From positions 1-5,499 of the forward strand of contig QIGP01000053.1 of assembly GCA_003228965.1 (NCBI GenBank): 5,499 nt of DNA. The letters are read 5' to 3'. A program made the translations under genes and the position numbers. The DNA is from Gammaproteobacteria bacterium (lineage in GTDB: Bacteria; Pseudomonadota; Gammaproteobacteria; Steroidobacterales; SZUA-146). Below are positions 1 to 5,499 of this stretch, in pieces (the first letter of the stretch is position 1; each line of letters starts with the position of its first letter). The notes beneath the pieces are model-generated. The model made no database searches, was not told where the DNA came from, and saw only the letters and a program-made list of their open reading frames with translations.

Positions 1-213
1 CAGTTAGATGTTGATGCGGATGGTTACGGCAATATGTGCGACCCCGATCTGAACAACGACGGCGTGGTTAACTTTCTTGATCTTGCACAGTTCAGTAACG
101 TGTTTTTAACCAATGATCCAGTGGCGGACTTTAATGGTGACGGCGTAGTTAATTTCGTCGATCTTCCGATATTAGCCGGATTGTTTTTCATGCCTCCGGG
201 CCCAAGTGGACTG
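1..213 (+). repeat. Left arm of a 213-bp imperfect inverted repeat (dockerin-like tail module)
   Basis: This stretch encodes 71 residues that align without gaps to residues 718-788 of the convergent protease, encoded in inverted orientation at 344-556. By hand count 48 of 71 residues are identical. Over the first 27 codons 65 of 81 bases match, and most of the differing codons are synonymous. The arms are coding modules, not mobile-element ends. Confidence 0.85.
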
Positions 214-222
214 AATCCTTAA
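1..222 (+). CDS. C-terminal end of a secreted protein with a TSP3/dockerin-like tail (5' truncated)
   Basis: The reading frame is open from base 1 and ends at TAA (220-222), leaving 73 residues of a protein whose start and main domain lie left of the window. The ATG at 34 is very unlikely to be the true start, because the frame upstream already encodes the end of a thrombospondin type 3-like repeat (QLDVDADGYGNMCDPD) homologous to the neighbouring protease. Two EF-hand/dockerin-type calcium loops follow: DLNNDGVVNFLD (residues 16-27) and DFNGDGVVNFVD (43-54), each with the D-x-N-x-D-G-x5-D pattern and followed by a short hydrophobic helix. The protein ends in PPGPSGLNP. Known of the family: such loops bind calcium and stabilise secreted proteins, and true dockerins bind cohesins. 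Inferred: an extracellular or surface protein. The enzymatic or binding function cannot be told from this fragment. The gene converges on the protease gene and shares its terminator. Confidence 0.85.
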   Translation, partial: QLDVDADGYGNMCDPDLNNDGVVNFLDLAQFSNVFLTNDPVADFNGDGVVNFVDLPILAGLFFMPPGPSGLNP

Positions 223-249
223 AGTTCGGTAGCTCGTCTTTTCTAACTA

Positions 250-282
250 AAAAGCCGCGGGTGCTGAGCGACCGCGGCTTTT
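250..282. terminator. Bidirectional rho-independent terminator between convergent genes
   Basis: An 11-bp perfect stem is formed by AAAAGCCGCGG (250-260) and CCGCGGCTTTT (272-282), around an 11-base loop. On the + strand the GC-rich stem runs into a T tract (279-283), and on the - strand it also runs into a T run, because the left arm begins with four A residues. It lies 27 bases after the + strand stop codon and 19 bases after the stop of the - strand protease gene, so it fits as the shared terminator of both transcripts. Confidence 0.9.
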
Positions 283-301
283 TCTTGCGCCCCTGGTTTG
301 A

Positions 302-2707
302 CTATTGTCTTACAGCGAATACCGACTCAGGTTGACCACCTACAAGACCGCTAGGTCCTGGAGGACTCAGGAAGAAGTCTGAAACAATAGAGAAGTCCAG
401 GAAGTTTACGGCACCGTCTCCGTTCAAATCGGCCAATGCGTCTGTGGTGTTGAACACATTCGCAAAAGAGGAAATGTCGGAGAAATTGACGACACCGTCG
501 TTGTTGAAATCGGGGTCGCAGATGTTGCCGTAGCCATCCACATCGACATCTAACTGGCTGGCATTGGCGACCAGCGTGCAGTTGTCGCTACCGTCAGTTA
601 CGCCATCGCCGTCGACGTCAGTCAGTCCGAATACGTCACAAGCAAAGCCATTGTCACCAAGAATGAAAACGTCGTCAACGGCCCACCACCACTCGTATGA
701 GGCATCGTAGTAATGAAAGCGTATCTGAAAGTCGAATGCCCGGTACGGCGTAATATCGAGCGACACCACGCCAGAAGCATCTTCTCCCGAAAAATTGGCA
801 ATGGTGACCCATTGGCCGCCCGTTGCGGAGGAGCGCACATCGACATCAGCCTGTTCGTTTTCACGAGCCACGTACCAGTTAAAGTCGTGGGTAAACTGCA
901 AACGTACAAATTCCAAAGCTGCGGTATTAATGGTTGGGCTGACGAGTTCCTCGTCCTGAGTCGCGCTTGATCCGGCGGCGTCAGAATCAATCACGATAAA
1001 AGGCGCGATTAATGGAATAGAACGATTGCCAGGGTTAGTGCTTGTCCAGGTCGCGGCTGTTCCCGCACCGGTGCCGCCATCAACTACTGTCCACGCACCC
1101 AGGCCTGTGTCGAAGCCTGAGTTATACAGTTCAATGTCAGGCACGTCACCAAGCGACAGGCTGACCGCGTTTAACGTGTCGTTGAAACCGCCGGTTCCGT
1201 CTGAGGTAAGTGCGGTGAGATCAAAACTAATGGTGTTGCCACACATTGCATCCGTTGGAATGTTCACAGTGATGGGAGAGCTTACGGCCAAGCCACCGGC
1301 ATCTATAGTGCCAAACGACAACGACTGGTCGACGATTTCAATAGCATCAGTAACGGCCGGATTGAGCGCGATTTGAGCGACTACGTCATTTGCAATCGCC
1401 GCACATGAGCGATTAAATACCCGCACGCTAAAGCTCCAGCTCTCGCCCGGTTCGATGACGGAGTCGCCGTTACCCAGTATTTCAACAGGCGTGGTTGATC
1501 CTGTAAATTCAAGGTCCAGGGAGCTTGTACACAAGAACGGTTCGATAAGCGGCGCAATGTCGGTAATTAGCATTCCACGATTACCAGTGCCCGGTGTTGA
1601 GCAGCCACCGCAATGATGGAGGCCGACAATTTTATTGTTCGACGCTCTGTAAATTGACGAGCCGGAACTGCCTCCTTCGGTATCGAGCGTGTTGTAGTAG
1701 CGTAGTACCGTGCCGTCAACAACGACGTCATTTCCGCCACCCTGAGTAATTTCAAGTGGTCGGCCAGCGGGGTGTTGGAGGATGTAAATTTCTTCTCCGG
1801 ACGTAAGTGGTTCGCTATCTATTTGTGTATGTCCGAATGTGCTTGCGGGGTCGCCGATAACTGTCGTAAGCGCGAAATCCAAACTGCCAGGCCCGGCATC
1901 GCAATTAACCAGAGGTTCGCTGGCTAACAGTTCGTCGCAGCGAAACCCTTGCCAGTCCTCGGTGGTAGGCGCGCCAATGTTACAGCCGGTGCGGTAGTAG
2001 TTAAAAACGTACTCGGTGCCGTCGCATTGGAGCTGGTTTCCAACACAGTGTTCGTTGGTTAATATGATGTTATTCGGTGATACGTTTGAGCCGGAGCAAA
2101 ACAAGGCTGTCTGTGCATTGCCGTCGACGGCCATCACGCCAACGGAAGCCTGGGCGTTGGCCCACTTGCCGGTGTCTCCCTGAACGCATATGGCGTCATC
2201 AAACTCTTCGGGCGAGCAAATGCTTCGGTCATCGCCGTCTGAATTTGCCGCGAACAATGAGCTCGTGCCAAGCATGAGCCGGTTAATGCCAAACGGCATT
2301 TTGTCATAGGGTTGTGCAAATTCGAACCGCAGGGTCAGGCCTTCGCCTTGCGAGGAAAGACCCCAGAAATTGATGCGTGATTTAGGACCCTGGCCGCTCA
2401 GCGTCTCCACGATACGGCCCTTGTCATTAATCAGATGTAGTTGATCGCCGGCGCGCAGATTGAAATTGTGAAAATGCGCTTTAATAAACGTCGCACCAGG
2501 ATGTGCAATTGATTTACTCCAAACATATCTGTCGCCGTTTCGCGTGGCTCGTGATAAATCGGCGTCGAGCTTATATATAACCGCCTCGCCGACAACGGCT
2601 CGCACCGGATCGGGCTGAGGTTTTGCGGCCGACGCCGCGATTGAGTAGGTGATCAGGACCAAGAACGTGATTAAGCAAACGCTTACGCGTCGTAATGAAT
2701 ACTGCAT
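302..2707 (-). CDS. Secreted trypsin-like (lysyl endopeptidase-type) serine protease with TSP3/dockerin-like tail
   Basis: An 801-residue exported protease. A Sec signal peptide covers residues 1-27/28 (RR, then a hydrophobic core to SIAASA|A), which supports this ATG. Residues about 35-150 resemble the N-terminal beta-rich domain or propeptide of such proteases. The trypsin fold (about 185-393) shows a probable triad: His220 in TNEHC, Asp277 in SLDFAL and Ser348 in EGGSSGSS. The GGSSGS context and following IVGLHHCGG resemble Achromobacter-type lysyl endopeptidases, but cleavage specificity cannot be deduced. Next come a CARDB-like beta domain (about 397-520, GDSVIEPGE), a MAM/immune-inhibitor-A-like sandwich (about 526-685), a TSP3-like calcium repeat (696-732), two dockerin-type loops (733-744, 760-771), then PPGPSGL plus 13 residues. 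Sixteen mature cysteines fit a disulfide-bonded exoprotein. Odd: Glu before the catalytic His and Ser where Pro usually follows GSSGS. It lies 55 bp after the DUF1501 gene and may be co-transcribed with it. Confidence 0.92.
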   Translation of the reverse strand: MQYSLRRVSVCLITFLVLITYSIAASAAKPQPDPVRAVVGEAVIYKLDADLSRATRNGDRYVWSKSIAHPGATFIKAHFHNFNLRAGDQLHLINDKGRIVETLSGQGPKSRINFWGLSSQGEGLTLRFEFAQPYDKMPFGINRLMLGTSSLFAANSDGDDRSICSPEEFDDAICVQGDTGKWANAQASVGVMAVDGNAQTALFCSGSNVSPNNIILTNEHCVGNQLQCDGTEYVFNYYRTGCNIGAPTTEDWQGFRCDELLASEPLVNCDAGPGSLDFALTTVIGDPASTFGHTQIDSEPLTSGEEIYILQHPAGRPLEITQGGGNDVVVDGTVLRYYNTLDTEGGSSGSSIYRASNNKIVGLHHCGGCSTPGTGNRGMLITDIAPLIEPFLCTSSLDLEFTGSTTPVEILGNGDSVIEPGESWSFSVRVFNRSCAAIANDVVAQIALNPAVTDAIEIVDQSLSFGTIDAGGLAVSSPITVNIPTDAMCGNTISFDLTALTSDGTGGFNDTLNAVSLSLGDVPDIELYNSGFDTGLGAWTVVDGGTGAGTAATWTSTNPGNRSIPLIAPFIVIDSDAAGSSATQDEELVSPTINTAALEFVRLQFTHDFNWYVARENEQADVDVRSSATGGQWVTIANFSGEDASGVVSLDITPYRAFDFQIRFHYYDASYEWWWAVDDVFILGDNGFACDVFGLTDVDGDGVTDGSDNCTLVANASQLDVDVDGYGNICDPDFNNDGVVNFSDISSFANVFNTTDALADLNGDGAVNFLDFSIVSDFFLSPPGPSGLVGGQPESVFAVRQ
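344..556 (-). repeat. Right arm of the inverted repeat: dockerin-like tail module of the protease
   Basis: This encodes protease residues 718-788, from QLDVDVDG to PPGPSGL, and mirrors bases 1-213 with no insertion or deletion. The two arms are separated by 130 bases holding both stop codons, the terminator and the protease's extra 13 C-terminal residues. Similarity ends exactly after the PPGPSGL codons on one side and is cut by the window edge on the other. Confidence 0.85.
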
Positions 2708-2710
2708 ATT

Positions 2711-2716
2711 TCCCCC
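2711..2716 (-). promoter_or_regulatory. Possible ribosome-binding site of the protease gene
   Basis: Read on the - strand, GGGGGA lies only 3 bases before the ATG at 2707. It is purine-rich but closer than usual, so it is a weak Shine-Dalgarno candidate. The start itself rests mainly on the signal peptide that begins immediately after it. No convincing -35/-10 pair was found in the 55-bp gap. Confidence 0.35.
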
Positions 2717-2762
2717 ATTTGGTGCGCGATGTCCGTACTACTCTATGTAAGTGCCATTCGGG

Positions 2763-4169
2763 TCAGGTATTTAGTAGAATCCGGGTTAAGTCCAGGCCAG
2801 TTTCCTGCGGGGATAGCGCAGAATCTGGGAACAGCGCGCTGCCGGAACCCGCTGTATGCCAGTCGGCCAGTACAGCGTGGATGCGTTCTATCGCCGTCAA
2901 ACCCTGGATTTGAGGGCTCAATTCATCGCGCAGCGCCAGTTCACTTTCAGGAAACATGTCGCCGTACACGCCCCCGGTTACCGGCTTGCCGACGATGAGC
3001 ATAGTAGAGCCCTCGCCGTGATCGGTGCCACCATCTCCGTTAGCTCGAATTTGGCGGCCAAATTCGCCGCCAAACGTGAACACAAGTTGGTCGCTAACGC
3101 TTTCGGGAAGTTCCTCGTAGAGCGATTGCATAGCTTGTTGCTCACCAAACAGGTCCCGCAAGCGAGGTTCGAGAGTTTCTATTTGTAGTCGATGCGAATC
3201 GAAACCTTTGTATTCGAGCGTGGCTAGTCCCATATTTAAAATGTCCGCACTCGCCAAGCTGTCGTACAGGTTACGCACTTGAAGGCCGAATGCGGGAGAA
3301 TGCAACGGCATGAGTTCTTGGCTGTAAAGCCGTTCCAGTGACGCTGGCACCGGCAATGAATTCAGGCGCTCGTTAATCGGCCCGCCGAGTTCCCGCAGCT
3401 TGCTTTCGTGTTGTAAAAACTTGTCAGCAAATACGTCGCTGTCGCCACTACTGTTTTTGGAGGCGTAGTAGCTGGCCACGTTTCGCGAAAGTTCGTTGCG
3501 AAACGATCCTGAAAATTCCGCCGTGTCGCCTTCGAACAAAGTTAATGTTCGCGTGTCTTTCGCGCTCACAATTCGATCGGTCGAGCGCTTCAGCGCATTG
3601 GAAGAGGAGGGGCCGTAGCAGTAACTCCTGGGTGCGGGAGTTAGTGACAGAACGTTGCGCGCGCTCAGGTGTGCCAGTCGCCCGCCGACACCAGGCGAAT
3701 TGCTGCTTAAGACTGAGGCTGAGCGGTTACCCAGCTCACTGACCAGGATGCTCAGAGGATGGTTGCGCGATGAACTCCCCAGTACGTTATTAACAATAGC
3801 GACGTGACCGTCTTCCCACATTTGTTTCAGCCAGCCGCAAGATTTAAGCAAGCCAAATTCGTTCTGGTCATTGCCGATGAGGTCGTATTCCTGGCTAAAC
3901 CGCGCTTGCAGATCGCTCTGACTCTCGCCAAGCCCGTGGCTTGAGGCCATGGCCTGCCAGTATTCGTAGCCAACACTGCCAACTGTTTCAGAGTAAGGGG
4001 GTGGCATCAGATGTCGAAAATCGGGAGCTCCTGACAAGAGCACCGATACCAACATACGCTGCTGGGTGTCGGCAAAGGCGCTGGCAAGGCTTGCGCGTTG
4101 ACCGAGAAAGCTGGTTCCGCACAGTGCGCCAGAGGCTATTAGTGAAGACAAAAAGGAGCGACGATTCAC
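2763..4169 (-). CDS. DUF1501 family protein, Tat-exported
   Basis: A 468-residue protein of the DUF1501 family, which is related in fold to alkaline phosphatase/sulfatase enzymes and has no settled biochemical role. The start is GTG (4167-4169): the frame upstream meets a stop after two codons and has no ATG. It opens with a twin-arginine signal (NRRSFL, then a hydrophobic stretch to about residue 32), so export by the Tat pathway is likely. Family blocks visible: VSVLLSGAPDFRHLMPP (41-57), which lacks the usual Gly-Gly-x-Asp; GFDSHRLQ (322-329), matching the usual GWDTHxxQ; and the strong signature GEFGRQIRANGDGGTDHGEG (368-387), corresponding to SEFGRT...GGTDHG. Length is normal for the family. 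It starts two bases after the DUF1800 stop codon, so the pair is probably translationally coupled. These two families are frequently adjacent in bacterial genomes. Function here is unknown. Confidence 0.9.
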   Translation of the reverse strand: MNRRSFLSSLIASGALCGTSFLGQRASLASAFADTQQRMLVSVLLSGAPDFRHLMPPPYSETVGSVGYEYWQAMASSHGLGESQSDLQARFSQEYDLIGNDQNEFGLLKSCGWLKQMWEDGHVAIVNNVLGSSSRNHPLSILVSELGNRSASVLSSNSPGVGGRLAHLSARNVLSLTPAPRSYCYGPSSSNALKRSTDRIVSAKDTRTLTLFEGDTAEFSGSFRNELSRNVASYYASKNSSGDSDVFADKFLQHESKLRELGGPINERLNSLPVPASLERLYSQELMPLHSPAFGLQVRNLYDSLASADILNMGLATLEYKGFDSHRLQIETLEPRLRDLFGEQQAMQSLYEELPESVSDQLVFTFGGEFGRQIRANGDGGTDHGEGSTMLIVGKPVTGGVYGDMFPESELALRDELSPQIQGLTAIERIHAVLADWHTAGSGSALFPDSALSPQETGLDLTRILLNT

Positions 4170-4171
4170 GG

Positions 4172-5499
4172 TTATTTACCTTCCTGATAAAACATATAAG
4201 GCGATGCTGCGATAAAGCTCACGGCCTGTCCAATGCGCTGGCTGGTGATTTCCAGTTCGCCAGAGCTTGCACTGTCGAGCTCCAACTCAGTGGCGCCGAT
4301 CGTATTTAATTTGACGGCAACGTCAGCGGCGGCAAGCTCCGCTTCGGTGTAAACGTGGTCAAGATTGTCAGGGTCGAGAAAACCGGCAAGACCACTATCG
4401 GTGCCAAGCAGTGCGTAAATGTGGGCTCGCTCGAGGGCGCCGAAGTTCTTGCCACCATCGCCAATAAGTCTTTGCCACAAATAGTTGGCGACGTGTTCCA
4501 CGGTGTAGCGGCCGTCGCTACTTGCAATGATATCGCGCCAGTCTTTGGTCCATGTGAAGTCGCCTTCGCTTATCGAGTAACGACGAAAGAGAAAACTCTG
4601 GTCGGTATTTTGATTGTAGTTTTGAAGAAACACGTCCAGTGAGTCGGCGGCCATATCCCCGGTTTGATCGCCAAACACATTATTCGAGGGTCGAAACGTT
4701 CTTATACCTTCAAGCACGTGACCAACAACGGAGTAGACGCGGTTATAAATCTCGTCGTTGCTTGCGCTAATTTTGTTAATAACCAGAAGTCTGCGCTCTA
4801 TGCTTGTCCAGTATTTGACGCGTGTGGGACTGTGGAACAAAGGCGAAATGGAGTAGGCTCGTAAGAACAACAGCAAGTCCTTTTGAGTCATGGACGACCA
4901 GGCAGTTCGCACGACAGCTTCGCCAGAAGGGCTCAGGTTGTCGTCGGCCAGACCTCGGATAAGTAGTACTGGTAACGTTGCCAGGCTCTCTGTGTGTTCG
5001 ATGGCAATTGAGGCTAATTCAACCAGCCGCTCCTGCGCGTTCGTACCGTTAATTGTTGTACCAAGCATTTCCAGTGGTCCGGAAGGATGATGTTCCGAGC
5101 TGTACTCAACATCGGGTGTGAAGTTACCCTGGGCATCCTGTTGCAATCTAAAGTCGGTCAGCGCCATTGCGGTGTTTTTGATGGTCACCGTTTCGTGATA
5201 CTCCGGCGAGTAGGCTCCTGTAATGCCGAAAAAGAGCTGGTAAAACTCGCGCGCAAAATCTTCGTTGCAGACGCACTGATCGTTCTGAAAAAGATTGGAC
5301 CGATGTCCGTATTGGTGAGCGATGGCCGCGGAGCTTGCGGCTCCGGCGAGTACCTGGTCGTAACTCTTACCTTCGTTGAGTGCGCGAACAATGTCGTCGT
5401 AGTAGCGAATAACGGCGGACACAGGTACAGCCGAGGTATTCACCGCCATGTGCTGGTTGGCTTCGAAGTAGGCTATTTTGTGAAGAAACGGATTCATGC
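4172..5499 (-). CDS. DUF1800 family protein, C-terminal part (5' end beyond window)
   Basis: The frame is open to the right edge, so the Met at 5495-5497 is probably internal; 441 residues from that Met are visible, ending in TAA (4172-4174). Family blocks from that Met: FLHKIAYFEANQHMAVN (4-20), corresponding to the FWHNHF region; NEDFAREFYQLFFGITGAYS (78-97), corresponding to NENFARELLELFTLGxGxYT; NTAMALTDF (108-116), corresponding to the AARALTGW block; HHPSGPLEMLGTTING (136-151), corresponding to HDxGxKxxLG; and a C-terminal helix ending SFIAASPYMFYQEGK. The blocks are clearly diverged from the family consensus, and a CxC pair (75, 77) sits just before NEDFARE. DUF1800 proteins have no firmly assigned activity and commonly pair with DUF1501, as here, which strengthens the call. 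The N-terminus, including any signal peptide, is missing. It is the first visible gene of the possible operon. Confidence 0.87.
   Translation of the reverse strand, partial: MNPFLHKIAYFEANQHMAVNTSAVPVSAVIRYYDDIVRALNEGKSYDQVLAGAASSAAIAHQYGHRSNLFQNDQCVCNEDFAREFYQLFFGITGAYSPEYHETVTIKNTAMALTDFRLQQDAQGNFTPDVEYSSEHHPSGPLEMLGTTINGTNAQERLVELASIAIEHTESLATLPVLLIRGLADDNLSPSGEAVVRTAWSSMTQKDLLLFLRAYSISPLFHSPTRVKYWTSIERRLLVINKISASNDEIYNRVYSVVGHVLEGIRTFRPSNNVFGDQTGDMAADSLDVFLQNYNQNTDQSFLFRRYSISEGDFTWTKDWRDIIASSDGRYTVEHVANYLWQRLIGDGGKNFGALERAHIYALLGTDSGLAGFLDPDNLDHVYTEAELAAADVAVKLNTIGATELELDSASSGELEITSQRIGQAVSFIAASPYMFYQEGK
4179..4185 (-). promoter_or_regulatory. Ribosome-binding site for the GTG-started DUF1501 gene
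   Basis: AGGAAGG on the - strand lies 9 bases before the GTG start and inside the last codons of the DUF1800 gene (encoding QEG of its C-terminus). It fixes the start choice and points to coupled translation of the two genes. Confidence 0.8.

Noticed and set aside
34..222. A free-standing small protein of 62 residues starting at ATG 34
   Set aside because: The frame is open upstream to base 1 and the upstream codons match the protease's TSP3 repeat, so this is the tail of a longer protein.
1..556. Inverted repeat as ends of an insertion sequence or transposon
   Set aside because: The arms are coding, keep reading frame and domain boundaries, and enclose only two stop codons and a terminator. 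There is no transposase or target-site duplication.
713..1376. Open frames on the + strand at 713-970 and 1026-1376
   Set aside because: They lie antisense within the well-supported protease gene, have no recognisable domains and no ribosome-binding site that stands out.
2124..2130. Alternative lipoprotein or other RNA/CRISPR signals in the window
   Set aside because: No lipobox fits either N-terminus (GALC in the DUF1501 signal has the wrong residues before Cys), and no direct-repeat array or tRNA-like fold was found on reading both strands.
2708..2800. Promoter for the protease gene in the 55-bp gap or the end of the DUF1501 gene
   Set aside because: AT-rich patches exist on the - strand, but none gives a -35/-10 pair with acceptable spacing.
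3941..4309. 122-residue open frame on the + strand across the DUF1501/DUF1800 junction
   Set aside because: It is antisense to two genes with clear family motifs. Its translation is arginine-rich and low in recognisable structure, typical of a shadow frame.

Overview
The window holds four coding regions: one partial gene on the + strand at the left edge and three genes on the - strand. All look like secreted or envelope proteins. I see no RNA genes, mobile elements or CRISPR arrays. The style suggests an uncultured or marine Gammaproteobacterium: moderate GC, a Sec-type and a Tat-type signal peptide, AGGAAGG-type ribosome binding, and exoproteins with thrombospondin-3/dockerin-like tails next to a DUF1800-DUF1501 pair. 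This is a judgement from protein style, not a phylogenetic result.

Left part (1-556): the 3' end of an unknown + strand gene converges on the 3' end of a - strand gene. They share a hairpin terminator that works in both directions (250-282). The last part of both proteins is the same module: half of a thrombospondin-3-type repeat, two DxNxDG calcium loops, and a PPGPSGL tail. The module aligns without gaps over 71 residues (48 identical by hand count) and forms a 213-bp imperfect inverted repeat at DNA level (1-213 against 344-556).

Middle (302-2707, - strand): a large secreted trypsin-fold protease resembling lysyl endopeptidase, with a multidomain C-terminal extension that ends in the shared module. 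Right part (2763-5499, - strand): a Tat-exported DUF1501 protein immediately preceded by a DUF1800 protein that runs off the right edge. Two bases separate these two genes, and the DUF1501 ribosome-binding site lies inside the end of the DUF1800 gene. No terminator is visible in the 55 bp between the DUF1501 gene and the protease, so the transcript may run DUF1800 - DUF1501 - protease and end at the shared terminator.

Inference: the most interesting possibility is that the dockerin-like/PPGPSGL tail is a sorting, anchoring or assembly tag used by several exoproteins of this organism, and that the DUF1800/DUF1501 pair has some part in handling them. Only the shared tail and the gene arrangement are seen directly; the functional link is a hypothesis.
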